DNA of 20,505 nt from Planctomycetota bacterium (GCA_003669255.1 QWPO01000090.1:1-20505), one strand, 5' to 3'; counted from the first letter of the stretch, positions 6,461 through 15,236 are shown. A program made the numbers and translations. The notes: generated from the letters alone by a model not told the origin.

Positions 6461-9013
6461 ATGCACGAACGACAACTCAGGATCGCGCGGCCCGACGCCA
6501 CGGTCGAGGTTGCGCGCATCGAGCCGCCCGCGGCCGACCCCCGCTGGCGGCAGACCGTTCAGGATGCGTGCGGCAGCGTGCGCGGGGCGCTTCGCGCCGC
6601 CGAGCGGGCCGTCCGCCGGCTGCGCAAGCGGCGGAAAGCAGCCGGCCCGCTGCCGGAGGAGTATGGCTTCGGGGTGGAGCGTCCCGCTCCGCGGTCGCTC
6701 ACGCCGCGGGTGCTGATCGTCGCGGAGGCGAGCATCCCCCAGTGCCTGAAGTATCGCGTGGTGCAGCGGCAAGAGGCCTTTCGGAGGATCGGCGTCGACT
6801 GCACGTGGCGGCCCTGGGCCGACCGGGAGGGCTGCCGAGCAGCACTCCAGACACACTCGCACGCAATCTTCTACCGTGTGCCGGCGCAGGACAGCGTGCT
6901 CGGCCTCATCGCCGAGGCACGCCGGCTCCGCGTGCCGACATGGTGGGAGGCGGACGACCTGATCTTCGATGAGGCAGTGATCCGTTCGAACCGCGCCATC
7001 GGCAGACTGGGCCGCCAGACGATCGAATCGCTCGCCGTCGGTGCCGGTCTTTATCGCCGGGCCATGCTCGCATGCGATGCGGCGATTGCCTCGACCCCGG
7101 GGCTCGCCGAGGCGATGCGGCGCGCCGGGATGGACGACGTCTGCGTGATCGCCAACGGGCTCGACGAGCAGACGCTCGCGGCCGCGGCGGCAATCACCGC
7201 CCGCGCTGCGGAGGCCGACGAGTACGGCGTGGATGACGGCCTCGTGCGGATTGTTTACGGGTCGGGCACGAACGCGCACGACGTCGACTTCGAGGAGGCG
7301 GCGCCGGCGATCGCCCGGGTGCTTGACCGCTTCTCCCGGGCGCGGCTGCGGCTGGTCGGGCCGGTGGGGGTGCCGGCCAGCCTCCGGCGTCATGGCGACC
7401 AGCTCGAGCGGCTGCCGGCGACGGGATTCGAGGACTATCTCGCCGTTCTGGCCGCCGGCGACATCAGCATCGCCCCGCTCGAAGGCGGCGAGTTCAACGA
7501 TGCCAAGAGCGCGATCAAGTATCTGGAGGCGTCGATCCTCGGGCTGCCGAGTGTGTGTTCGCCACGGGCGGCGTTTGCGGCCGCGATCGTGGACGGCGTG
7601 AACGGGTTGCTCTGCGATGACGACCGCACCTGGGAAGAGGCGATTGCGAGCCTGGTGGCCGAACCCGCGCTCCGGCGTCGGATCGGTGCCGCCGCCCGCG
7701 AGACGGTGATCCGCGACTCATCGCCGGCCCGCATCGCCCGCCGCCAGGTCGCGCCGCTGATCGCCGGCGGTCGCGACGAGGCGACGCGGGTCCTGTCGGT
7801 GAATGTCTTTTACGGACCGCGGACGTTCGGCGGGGCGACGATCGTGGCGGAGAACGTGAATCGACTGATGCACGACCAGCACGGCGTCGACTTGTACGTC
7901 TTCACCACCGTGCCCACGGCTGTCTCGCCGCCGCACACGCTCCACCGCTACGAGTTTGACGGCATCGGCGTGTTTGGCATGGGACTGCCCGAAGGGGCTC
8001 ACGATGGTCCGGACGGATTCGACAACCCGGCGGCCGTCTCGTGTTTCAACGAGGTGCTCGACGCGGTGGAACCCGACGTCGTGCACTTCCACTGCGTTCA
8101 GGGCATCGGCATCGGGGCGGTCGAGACGTGTCGCGCCCGCGGCGTTCCCTACGCGATCACCCTGCACGACGCATGGTGGCTCTGCGGCCGCCAGTTCATG
8201 GTCGATCGGCAGGGTCGCTACTGCCACCAGCGCCGGATCGACGAACAGGTTTGCGCGTCCTGCGTCGACAACGCCCGAACGCTGTTGGGTCGCAGCCGCC
8301 GGACCCGCGAGGCTCTGGCAGCCGCCGACCTGCTCATGGCCCCGAGCAGGTTCTTCGCCGACTTCCACGCCGCCAACGGATTCCCGGGAGTGCTCGTCAA
8401 TAAGAACGGCATCGCTCCGCCGCTGGCCCGCAGTCGCGTTCGCCGAGACGGTCGTGTGCGGGTTGGTTACGTAGGCGGCAACACGCCCATCAAGGGCTTC
8501 CATCTGGTGAAAAAGGTGTTCGCCGGCCTCGGCGACCTGCCTGCCACGCTGGTGCTCGTCGACAACACCCTCAACCTTGGCTTCTCGTCGTTTGGGGCCG
8601 ACGCGATTGGCGGCATTCCAGACGTGGAGGTCGTGCCCGCCTACACGCACCGGACGATCGACGACTTCTTCGCGGGCATCGACGTGCTCCTGTTCCCGAC
8701 GCAGTGGAAGGAGAGCTTTGGGCTCACGGTTCGGGAGGCGATCGCCCGGCACGTGTGGGTGATCGCCACCGATGCCGGCGGCGTGGTCGAGGACATCCTG
8801 CCGGGCCGCAACGGCACGGTGATCCCCTTCGAGGACGACGGCACGGCGCTGCGGGCCGCGATCATCGATGCCGTCGGCATGATTGGTCGCATCGCCCTTG
8901 GATCACCGGTGACGTTTGAGGCAGATGGGATCCGGTTTTGGGATGAGCAGGCCGCCGAACTCGCCGGCATGCTCCGCGGATGCACGCGAGCCCTCTCCCG
9001 CCGCGCCGCGTGA
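6461..9013 (+). CDS. Tandem (two-domain) GT-B glycosyltransferase
   Basis: The product has 850 residues with two GT-B modules. The first (about 82-435) has the YRVPAQDSVLGLIAEARRLRVPTWWEADDLIFD element and a donor-site segment, DISIAPLEGGEFNDAKSAIKYLEASILGLPSV. The second (about 443-840) is GT4-like. It has a GGATIVAENV acceptor loop, HDAWWLCGRQFM with following Cys residues (C...C..C), a GGNTPIKGF strand, and the donor-site E-x7-E in KESFGLTVREA (Glu751/Glu759). Such proteins add two sugars in succession during polysaccharide or glycan assembly, on the cytoplasmic side. The N-terminal 60 residues are basic and helical. The ATG at 6461 follows GGGGGAACGA; an earlier in-frame ATG (6287) would overlap the sulfotransferase and add a Gly/Arg-rich stretch. 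Sugar specificity cannot be read from the sequence. Confidence 0.88.
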   Translation: MHERQLRIARPDATVEVARIEPPAADPRWRQTVQDACGSVRGALRAAERAVRRLRKRRKAAGPLPEEYGFGVERPAPRSLTPRVLIVAEASIPQCLKYRVVQRQEAFRRIGVDCTWRPWADREGCRAALQTHSHAIFYRVPAQDSVLGLIAEARRLRVPTWWEADDLIFDEAVIRSNRAIGRLGRQTIESLAVGAGLYRRAMLACDAAIASTPGLAEAMRRAGMDDVCVIANGLDEQTLAAAAAITARAAEADEYGVDDGLVRIVYGSGTNAHDVDFEEAAPAIARVLDRFSRARLRLVGPVGVPASLRRHGDQLERLPATGFEDYLAVLAAGDISIAPLEGGEFNDAKSAIKYLEASILGLPSVCSPRAAFAAAIVDGVNGLLCDDDRTWEEAIASLVAEPALRRRIGAAARETVIRDSSPARIARRQVAPLIAGGRDEATRVLSVNVFYGPRTFGGATIVAENVNRLMHDQHGVDLYVFTTVPTAVSPPHTLHRYEFDGIGVFGMGLPEGAHDGPDGFDNPAAVSCFNEVLDAVEPDVVHFHCVQGIGIGAVETCRARGVPYAITLHDAWWLCGRQFMVDRQGRYCHQRRIDEQVCASCVDNARTLLGRSRRTREALAAADLLMAPSRFFADFHAANGFPGVLVNKNGIAPPLARSRVRRDGRVRVGYVGGNTPIKGFHLVKKVFAGLGDLPATLVLVDNTLNLGFSSFGADAIGGIPDVEVVPAYTHRTIDDFFAGIDVLLFPTQWKESFGLTVREAIARHVWVIATDAGGVVEDILPGRNGTVIPFEDDGTALRAAIIDAVGMIGRIALGSPVTFEADGIRFWDEQAAELAGMLRGCTRALSRRAA

Positions 9014-9023
9014 GCTGCCGCTC

Positions 9024-9046
9024 GTAGCACAGGTTTTCAACCTGTG
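9024..9046 (+). repeat. REP-like palindrome after the glycosyltransferase stop
   Basis: GTAG followed by CACAGGTT-TTC-AACCTGTG, a perfect 8-bp stem with a 3-nt loop, begins 11 nt after the glycosyltransferase stop codon. It lies between two convergent genes, so it could help end or protect the transcript. There is no T-tract, so it is not a classical intrinsic terminator. Confidence 0.8.
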
Positions 9047-9128
9047 TGTCTTCACGGTTCGTATTGGGCGCAGGAGTGATTTCGGCTGCGGTGCCGCGAC
9101 GATTCGCGATGATCACGTGCGGGCCGTA

Positions 9129-9944
9129 TCAGGCCGCCTTCCGGAGCTGACAGGCGATGCTCGGCTCGACCGTCTCGTGGGCTGCCGACAGATCGCGGCC
9201 CAGCACGGCATACAGCGAGTCGCTCAGTGGCCAGCGGTCGAAGGCATTCAGCCGCACGACGCGCAGCCCTGCGGCCCGCGCCACGGCGGCGAGGGTCTGC
9301 GGCGTGAAGTGGTTGACACGATCAGGCCAACGGTAGCCGCCCCATCGGCCGCCGTAGATCCTGCGGCCGACGCACGCGTCGTTTGGCACCTTGACCACGA
9401 TGCGGCCGTCGAGGACGAGCCGTTCCCGGCAACGACGGAGCAGGGCGAGTGGTGCGACCTCGTGTTCCAGGGTTCCGGAGAGAACGATGACGTGAGCGCT
9501 GCTCCGCTCCACGTCGCCGAGGCCGTCAACTCCGTTGGCGTGGATGCAGTGGCCACCCCGGCCACGGAACGCGAGGTGGGCGAGCTTGGCGAGGTGGTTC
9601 GAGACCTCGATACCGATCGGTTCGAGACGATTGGCGACGCGGTGCGGCAAGCGGTCGACGATCCGGAGGGCGAGACCGCCTTGGGCGCAACCGACATCGA
9701 TCAGCCGGATCGGCCCCTCCGCGATGCCGCCAGCCACATCGCGGACCATCCGCCCGACCAATGAGGCCAGCTTGTCGCGGCGGAGAAAGCGATGGCGAAA
9801 CGTCTTGACCGCGCCGCGAAGGCCGTAGAGCAACGGCTCGCAGCGGCTGGGATCCCAAGGGGCAGACGCCGCATCAAACGGCATCGCAAGCGTGTCGTGG
9901 TGCAGGGCTGGATAGAGACGAGTGGGGGCGGTGGTGTGGTGCAT
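9129..9944 (-). CDS. Class I SAM-dependent methyltransferase
   Basis: The product has 271 residues. SAM-binding motif I is LIDVGCAQGGLALRI (about 81-95). It is followed by a GIEVS strand (motif II), a SGTLEHEVAPLALLRRCRERLVLDGRIVVKVPN segment (motifs III-IV), and a C-terminal WGGYRWPDRVNHFTPQTLAAVARAAGLRVVR stretch typical of the Methyltransf_11/23 group. Members often act on sugars, lipids or quinones. The position beside a sulfotransferase and a glycosyltransferase hints at glycan methylation, but the substrate is not determined by sequence. The gene converges on the glycosyltransferase and is not co-transcribed with it. The ATG at 9944 has GAGG 7 nt upstream; a GTG six codons earlier (9962) is possible but lacks a good ribosome binding site. 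Confidence 0.8.
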   Translation of the reverse strand: MHHTTAPTRLYPALHHDTLAMPFDAASAPWDPSRCEPLLYGLRGAVKTFRHRFLRRDKLASLVGRMVRDVAGGIAEGPIRLIDVGCAQGGLALRIVDRLPHRVANRLEPIGIEVSNHLAKLAHLAFRGRGGHCIHANGVDGLGDVERSSAHVIVLSGTLEHEVAPLALLRRCRERLVLDGRIVVKVPNDACVGRRIYGGRWGGYRWPDRVNHFTPQTLAAVARAAGLRVVRLNAFDRWPLSDSLYAVLGRDLSAAHETVEPSIACQLRKAA

Positions 9945-10130
9945 CTCGCGGCCTCGCAGCACGGGCTGGATCGGATCGAACGCGAGCAGGCATGTGCCAG
10001 CCCCACCGGCTCTATCGGCAAAGCCCTCCCCGTTTCCCTAGGCGCTCATGTCTCGCTGACCGGAAATCCTCCTGCCCTGCTTGCCTCGTTTGCCCCAAAG
10101 ACCACGCCGCATGAAAAGCCCACGCGGCAT
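9945..10130. other. Intergenic region upstream of the methyltransferase gene
   Basis: This stretch, with the terminator to its right, separates the methyltransferase start from the HU gene stop. It should carry the methyltransferase promoter, but I see no clear hexamers. An imperfect direct repeat (CCACGCCGCAT / CCACGCGGCAT) lies next to the HU terminator. No coding potential is evident. Confidence 0.5.
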
Positions 10131-10167
10131 AAAAAAAGCGGGCGGCATCAGGAATGATGCCGCCCGC
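10131..10167 (-). terminator. Intrinsic terminator of the HU gene
   Basis: On the minus strand a perfect 13-bp stem (GCGGGCGGCATCA pairing with TGATGCCGCCCGC) encloses a TTCC loop and is followed directly by seven T residues. It starts 40 nt after the HU stop codon. This is the clearest rho-independent terminator in the window. Confidence 0.92.
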
Positions 10168-10206
10168 CGGAATGAACAGGTTCGTGTGGTGATGAACCGA
10201 CTGAAA

Positions 10207-10536
10207 TCAGCCGGACACCATCGCCTTGAGGTTCTTCAGCGCGCGAACCCGGACCTTGACGCTGGCCGGCTTCGCGGGACGATCCTGCAGCTCGCCGGTG
10301 AAGGGGTTCTTGACGCCCTTCTGAGCCGGGCGGGCCGGAACCTTCCGCCGCTCGATCTTGACCAGGCCGGGGATCGAGAACACGCCGATGCCCGAGCCCT
10401 TGAGGGCCTTCTGGATTTCGGTCGTCAGAGACTCGAGCACAGCAACGACATCCTTCTTAGGAAGGTTCGTCGTCTCCGAGATGCTTCGCATGATCTCGGT
10501 CTTCGTCATCGGCTTGCTTCCCGACTTCTTCGCCAT
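10207..10536 (-). CDS. HU-family DNA-binding protein
   Basis: This is a small basic protein of 109 residues from the HU/IHF family, which binds and bends DNA as a dimer and helps compact the nucleoid. The helical N-terminal half (MTKTEIMRSISETTNLPKKDVVAVLESLTTEIQKAL) forms the dimer core. A FSIPGLVKIERRKVPAR strand and the arm follow, with the conserved arm-tip proline in NPFTGE (77-82). Compared with about 90 residues for classical HU, it has an extra basic N-terminus (AKKSGSKP) and a slightly longer, Pro/Lys-rich arm and C-terminus. The ATG at 10536 has GGAGG 8 nt upstream; a longer frame from 10584 has no such site. The gene stands alone with its own terminator and a probable upstream promoter. 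It could equally be an IHF-like paralogue; sequence alone does not decide. Confidence 0.93.
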   Translation of the reverse strand: MAKKSGSKPMTKTEIMRSISETTNLPKKDVVAVLESLTTEIQKALKGSGIGVFSIPGLVKIERRKVPARPAQKGVKNPFTGELQDRPAKPASVKVRVRALKNLKAMVSG

Positions 10537-10544
10537 CGCCAGTA

Positions 10545-10549
10545 CCTCC
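10545..10549 (-). promoter_or_regulatory. Ribosome binding site that fixes the HU start
   Basis: GGAGG on the minus strand lies 8 nt before the ATG at 10536. It excludes the longer reading from 10584, which would add 16 residues not seen in HU proteins. Confidence 0.75.
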
Positions 10550-10637
10550 AGTTGAGTCAGAGTTGGATGCGGCAGGTTCCCCACCGCCGTCAGAGATTGA
10601 CCACAAAACTCGGCCGTAATCGCCGAACGCGGCCCCG

Positions 10638-10665
10638 ATTAGACTTCGCGAGTTTGAAAATGCAA
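10638..10665 (-). promoter_or_regulatory. Candidate HU promoter
   Basis: On the minus strand TTGCAT (10660-10665) and TCTAAT (10638-10643) are separated by 16 nt. The -10 matches consensus at five of six positions, the -35 at three. Transcription would begin roughly 95 nt before the HU start codon, directly downstream of the A/T-tract region. Confidence 0.35.
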
Positions 10666-10668
10666 CCC

Positions 10669-10768
10669 AAAAAAAGGGGTTGGCCCCGCCAAAACCACGC
10701 TTTTTCGAGGGATTTTTCGCCGAGACTCCCCTCCGCGACGGCAAAAAACGGCGAAAAAAGCTGTTTTT
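10669..10768. promoter_or_regulatory. Phased A/T-tract region (probable intrinsically curved DNA)
   Basis: In otherwise GC-rich DNA, seven runs of 4-7 A or T occur at 10669-10675, 10691-10694, 10701-10705, 10713-10717, 10743-10748, 10754-10759 and 10764-10768. From the first centre the others lie 20.5, 31, 43, 73.5, 84.5 and 94 bp away, close to multiples of 10.5 bp. This is the classic pattern for sequence-directed bending. It lies between the divergent HU gene and the giant propeller gene. Confidence 0.6.
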
Positions 10769-10823
10769 GGGGGCTGGGCCATTGGATGACCGCGGCAGCG
10801 GAGCCCAGTGCTAGGATGCACCC

Positions 10824-13800
10824 GTGCGGACGATCGAGGGACCTTCGGGCGACGCCATGACCGTGGTGGCCTCCGTATTCTGGCGACAGCCACCTGCCTC
10901 CCGTGGCCGGAGTGGCCTCGGGCTCACCCTGGTCGTCATCGCGTGCGCCGCGTGGCTCTCGCCGCCGGCGCCTCCTGCGACAGCGCAGGGCGACGACATC
11001 GCCCCAGCCGCGAACCAAGACGATGAGGAGCGACCAGCGGCGGAGGATGCGGGAGTCTTCCTGCCGTCCGATCGGGCGAAGGAACGGCAACTCGACCGCG
11101 CCGCGCGGTTGCTCGCCGCCGGCGACTGGGCCGACGCGGCGGCGTTGCTCGACGAGATCTTGGCCGACGATCGTGACGCCTTCGTGGTGACCGTGTCCGG
11201 TGACGGGACGCGACGCAGCATCCGCTCCGAAGCCACGCGGCTGATCACGACGCTGCCACCATCCGGACGCGAGGCCTACTCACTCCTCTGCCGCGGTCGG
11301 GCCGACCGTGCGCTGGCCGATGCGGTTGCCAGCGAAGACACCGCCGGCGTGGTCGCCGTGGCCCGACGCTGGTTCGCCACGCCCGCGGGGCGACGGGCGG
11401 CTGTGATCACCGCGCAGGCGGCGCTCGAGGCCGATGATCCCTGCACCGCTTCGGCGTGGCTCGAGCGACTCGCCGCCAGCGGCGACCCAGCATGGAAGCC
11501 GACGCTCACGCTGATGCGGGCCGTTGCCGCGGTCCGCGCGGATGACCGCCCGACGGCCGAGCGACTCGTGGAGGAGGCGCGACGGATGCCGGCGACCGTG
11601 GGCCGAATCGGCGGTCGAGAGGTGGCGGCTTCGGGTGACCGGCCATCGACCGCGTGGCTCGATCGATTCGCACCGCGGGCGATCCGCGAACCGGCGGGCG
11701 ATTGGCTGCTCGCCCGCGGCGATGCCGCCCGCAACGCCGTGGTCGAGGCCACCGAGCCCTTGCTCGTGCCGCGGTATCGCGTGCCGCTCACCCGTCATCC
11801 CGAGGAGTCGCGACTGCTGGAGAAACGGCGGCGGGCGCTGGTCGCCGACGGGGGGCTGGCAGTTCCGGCAGGAACACCGCTGGCCATCGCCGGAACGCTC
11901 GTCATGCAGACTCCCCTGGGAATCCTCGGAATCGATTTCGAGACAGGAAAGCGGGTTTGGCTCACGTCGGCGGTCGCGGCAACGCGGGTATCGGCCGCGG
12001 AGGCGGCCCTCGGACGCGGGTTCGATGACGCGACCAGCGGCGGGCTGTCGAGCGACGGTGTTCGCGTGTTCGCGGTGGAGAGCCAGCCCGACGCGCTGAC
12101 GCCGGCGGGCGATGCGGGCCTGGGCATCGGACTCGATGCCCAAGACGGTCGCTGGGTGGGCGGCAACACGCTCACGGCGTACGACGTGACCGCCCGGGGT
12201 GAGGTGTCGTGGAGATTGCCGCGAGCAGATCTGGGCGACGCGAGCCGCGACGACGCGGCCCGCGAATGGTTTATGGGCGCGCCGCTGGTCGTCGGTCGCG
12301 ATCTGTTCGTGCTCGTCGAGGCCCACGGTCAGGTGCGGGTCGACGTGCTCGACGCGGCGGATGGAACCGTGCAGTGGTCACAGCCGCTCGCCGACCTCGA
12401 GGAGCGGCAGTCGGCCGCCAGTCCCGACGGCTACGCCCGGCGGCTGGCCGGTTTCACGCCGGCGCTCGATGAAGGCGTGCTCGTCTGTCCGATCGGCGGC
12501 GGCACCGTGGTGGCGATTGACCTCACCGCCCACGCACTGCTCTGGGCGCATAGCTATCGCCTCGCGGCCGGCCGCGGCGAGGACCCGGGCAACGCGAGGC
12601 TGCGCGGGCTCACCGGCGAACTCAGAGAACCGGCCACCGGCCGCACCGGCGACCCCTGGCCCGTGATCGCCTCCGGCCGCGTGTTTCTCATGCCATACGA
12701 CGCCGAGGGGATTGTCTGCCTCAGCCTTCGCGATGGTGCCGCCGCCTGGCAGCGGCCGCTCCGCGGTCGCCGTCAGATCGTCGGTGTCGTCGACGGCAGT
12801 TTGATCCTCGTGGGAGGCGACGGAGTCGATGCGGTGGCGATCGACACGGGGCGGCAGCGTTGGACGCGGCCGCACCCGCCGGGCATCCATCCGAGCGGCC
12901 GCGGGCTCCTGACGGGTGCGAGGCTGTTCCTGCCGGTCGACGCGCCTGGCGTCGTCGAGATCGACCTTGCGGACGGTAGGCTCGTGGCCCAGCACGCAGT
13001 CCGTGGCGGGGGCGTTCCCGGAAACCTGATCGCGGTCCGCGGCGAGGTGATCTCGCGAGGCATCGACTCCCTCGATGTGTTCCACCAGACCGCGGAACTC
13101 GAGTCGAAGGTGGAGACGGCCGGCCGAGACGAGCGGCCGCGGCCGTGGGCCGACTACTGGAGCGGTCAGCTCGAACTCACACACGGCGCCGTGGGGCCGG
13201 CGCTGGAGCGCATCCGCGGCGCCGCGGCATCCGCACGGGCGTCGCCCGTCGCCATCGCCGACGCGCTCGTGTTTGCGATGCGGCGAGATTTTTCGTCCGC
13301 TGCGACAGCGTGGCGGTCGTGGGATGACGCGGGCGAGGCGGCAGCGGTGACCCCCGACGTGCTCCGCTCGGTGATCGACGGCAGCCTGCGAAAGCGGGAC
13401 GACGCCACGGCCTGGCGGGCCTGCCAGCGACTCGCATCGGCGACCGATGCGGGGCCCACGTCGGGCCTGATCAGCGATCCCACCGAGGTTGGTCTCGAGG
13501 TCGATCCCAACCGCTGGGCCCGAGGCCGGCTGACCGATCTGGCATCCCGCGCAGACGCGTCCCTCCGCAGGCAGGTCGACGAGTTGGTCGATCGGATGGG
13601 AGGGCGCGTGGATCGCTCCGCCGGTGAGCCGGCGACCGCGCAGGGGGATGCGGCGGCCGAGGAGTGGCCACTTGGCCGCGTCGTGGTGCGGCGGCCGCGC
13701 CGCGTGCGGGCCGAGCAGGGCACCGCCGGCAGTCAGGTGGTGTCGGTGCCGCTCGTCGGGGTGACCGATTCCGCCGTGCCCGGCATCACCATCTCCTACG

Positions 13801-15236
13801 ACATGCAGCAGCGCAGGCTCCTCGTCGCGGATGGGTATGGCCGGCGTATCGTGGAGCCCTTGCCGCTCGAGCCCGCAGCGTCGATGCCATGGCTCAATCA
13901 GATGTCGCCCATCGAACCATCCGTGGTCGGCAGCACGCTCGTGGTCCGGACGGGCGCGGGCGTCAGCGCGTTCGACATCGGCGCGACGGTGGGCGAGAGC
14001 CGCCTGCTCTGGAAGACCGCCGGCCGCTCCGCCACGGGCCGTGACCTGGTGTCGGTGCGGGCGGTTGCCGGCGGCCGCGTGGCCCGCAACGGCGGCGTGC
14101 CACTCGGCCGGCGGATCACTGAGGCCGACGACCTCGACGGGCCTCGTGCCACGATCGCCCCGGCGGCGCGGCGCTCCGGCGTGCTCGTGCCGGGAGGTCG
14201 GGCGGCCGCGCTGCTCGATCCGGCAACCGGCCGCGTGCTCTGGGAGCGGCAGGGCTTGCCGGGGATCGTGGAATGGATCGCCGATGACGACACCGCCTGC
14301 GGGTGCACGGCGGACGGGCTTTCGTCGCCGGTGCTCTCGATGTGCGACGGTCGCCTGCTCCACGTCGTGGATCTGCCCGGCCGCCGGCAGCGACTGGGCA
14401 GTCACGGTCGATACGTGGTGGCCTTCGTGCCCGGCGACGAAACTCCGCTGGCGAGCCGCGTACGGATCGACCGCATCGATCCGCTGCTGCGGGAGTCGCG
14501 GCCGCTCGGTGAGTTTGCCGGAGACTCGCGGGCCGCGATGATCGGCGATGGCCGGCTCGCCGTGCTCGAACCCGACGGCACGCTCACGGTGATCGACGTC
14601 GCCGCCGGCGCCGGCATCTGGCGAACGCGGCTCAGCGGTGGGGTGGGCCGAATCGACGAACTCCACGTCATGCCCTGGCGCGATCGGTATCTCGTGTTCG
14701 CGGCTGCGACAGACGTCGCTGCGATCGACGAGTCGGCGGCGATCTCGCCGCTGCAGGGCATCCTGATGGCGAGCGAATCGACAGCGGCTTTGTCGGGGGC
14801 CATCTGGGCGGTGGGCCGCGACGACGGCCGTCTGCTCTGGCAGGCGCCGGCCACGGTTCGACAGCACTGCCTGCTCTTGTCGCAGCCGCCGGATCTGCCG
14901 GTGCTGGTGCTGACTCGGCAGACGCGGCCGGGCGACGGCGCGCGGCCCGAACTCGTCGTGCTCTGCCTCGACAAGCGGACCGGGCACGCCGTGCTCGAAG
15001 AGCAGCGGCTTCCGGTGCAGCAGCATCTCTTCGTCGGCTGCGAGGTGGTGGGCGCTCCGAGCGAGCACACCATCTCCATCCGCGGCGCCGGGGCGACGAC
15101 GTCCACGGTGACGCTCGCGTTCACCGGCGAACCGCTGCCGCCGCAGGCTCCCTTCCAGGTGGAGGGCCGCCCGCCGGTTCCCGGCCGCGGCCTCGAGCCC
15201 CTCGGGCGTGCCGACCAGGCCGGCGACATTCCCTGA
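10824..15236 (+). CDS. Giant secreted PQQ-type beta-propeller protein with TPR-like segments
   Basis: The product has about 1470 residues. A long basic N-terminus leads to a hydrophobic helix (LGLTLVVIACAAWLSPPAPPATA, about 32-54) that acts as a signal peptide or anchor. About residues 85-230 are Ala-rich helical repeats resembling TPRs (ERQLDRAARLLAAGDWADAAALLDEIL). A first propeller (about 350-740) has blades such as GILGIDFETGKRVW, VLDAADGTVQWSQ and VAIDTGRQRWTR. A helical insert (about 775-870) follows. A second propeller (about 970-1440) has blades such as LLDPATGRVLWERQ, WAVGRDDGRLLWQ and LCLDKRTGHAVLEE. The blade pattern (A-x-D-x-x-TG-x-x-x-W) is that of PQQ-like/BamB-type repeats; nothing shows that PQQ is bound. 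It probably works in the periplasm as a scaffold. The GTG at 10824 has AGGA 7 nt upstream; the ATG at 10857 is an alternative. It opens a five-gene cluster. Confidence 0.85.
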   Translation: MRTIEGPSGDAMTVVASVFWRQPPASRGRSGLGLTLVVIACAAWLSPPAPPATAQGDDIAPAANQDDEERPAAEDAGVFLPSDRAKERQLDRAARLLAAGDWADAAALLDEILADDRDAFVVTVSGDGTRRSIRSEATRLITTLPPSGREAYSLLCRGRADRALADAVASEDTAGVVAVARRWFATPAGRRAAVITAQAALEADDPCTASAWLERLAASGDPAWKPTLTLMRAVAAVRADDRPTAERLVEEARRMPATVGRIGGREVAASGDRPSTAWLDRFAPRAIREPAGDWLLARGDAARNAVVEATEPLLVPRYRVPLTRHPEESRLLEKRRRALVADGGLAVPAGTPLAIAGTLVMQTPLGILGIDFETGKRVWLTSAVAATRVSAAEAALGRGFDDATSGGLSSDGVRVFAVESQPDALTPAGDAGLGIGLDAQDGRWVGGNTLTAYDVTARGEVSWRLPRADLGDASRDDAAREWFMGAPLVVGRDLFVLVEAHGQVRVDVLDAADGTVQWSQPLADLEERQSAASPDGYARRLAGFTPALDEGVLVCPIGGGTVVAIDLTAHALLWAHSYRLAAGRGEDPGNARLRGLTGELREPATGRTGDPWPVIASGRVFLMPYDAEGIVCLSLRDGAAAWQRPLRGRRQIVGVVDGSLILVGGDGVDAVAIDTGRQRWTRPHPPGIHPSGRGLLTGARLFLPVDAPGVVEIDLADGRLVAQHAVRGGGVPGNLIAVRGEVISRGIDSLDVFHQTAELESKVETAGRDERPRPWADYWSGQLELTHGAVGPALERIRGAAASARASPVAIADALVFAMRRDFSSAATAWRSWDDAGEAAAVTPDVLRSVIDGSLRKRDDATAWRACQRLASATDAGPTSGLISDPTEVGLEVDPNRWARGRLTDLASRADASLRRQVDELVDRMGGRVDRSAGEPATAQGDAAAEEWPLGRVVVRRPRRVRAEQGTAGSQVVSVPLVGVTDSAVPGITISYDMQQRRLLVADGYGRRIVEPLPLEPAASMPWLNQMSPIEPSVVGSTLVVRTGAGVSAFDIGATVGESRLLWKTAGRSATGRDLVSVRAVAGGRVARNGGVPLGRRITEADDLDGPRATIAPAARRSGVLVPGGRAAALLDPATGRVLWERQGLPGIVEWIADDDTACGCTADGLSSPVLSMCDGRLLHVVDLPGRRQRLGSHGRYVVAFVPGDETPLASRVRIDRIDPLLRESRPLGEFAGDSRAAMIGDGRLAVLEPDGTLTVIDVAAGAGIWRTRLSGGVGRIDELHVMPWRDRYLVFAAATDVAAIDESAAISPLQGILMASESTAALSGAIWAVGRDDGRLLWQAPATVRQHCLLLSQPPDLPVLVLTRQTRPGDGARPELVVLCLDKRTGHAVLEEQRLPVQQHLFVGCEVVGAPSEHTISIRGAGATTSTVTLAFTGEPLPPQAPFQVEGRPPVPGRGLEPLGRADQAGDIP

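Noticed and set aside
5221..7393. Long minus-strand open frames opposite the sulfotransferase and glycosyltransferase
   Set aside because: They are Arg/His/Pro-rich, lack recognisable motifs, and lie opposite genes with conserved active-site motifs.
10741..10770. AAAAAC/GTTTTT inverted repeat as a terminator
   Set aside because: The stem is short and AT-only, there is no gene ending nearby, and the runs fit better with the phased A/T-tract pattern.
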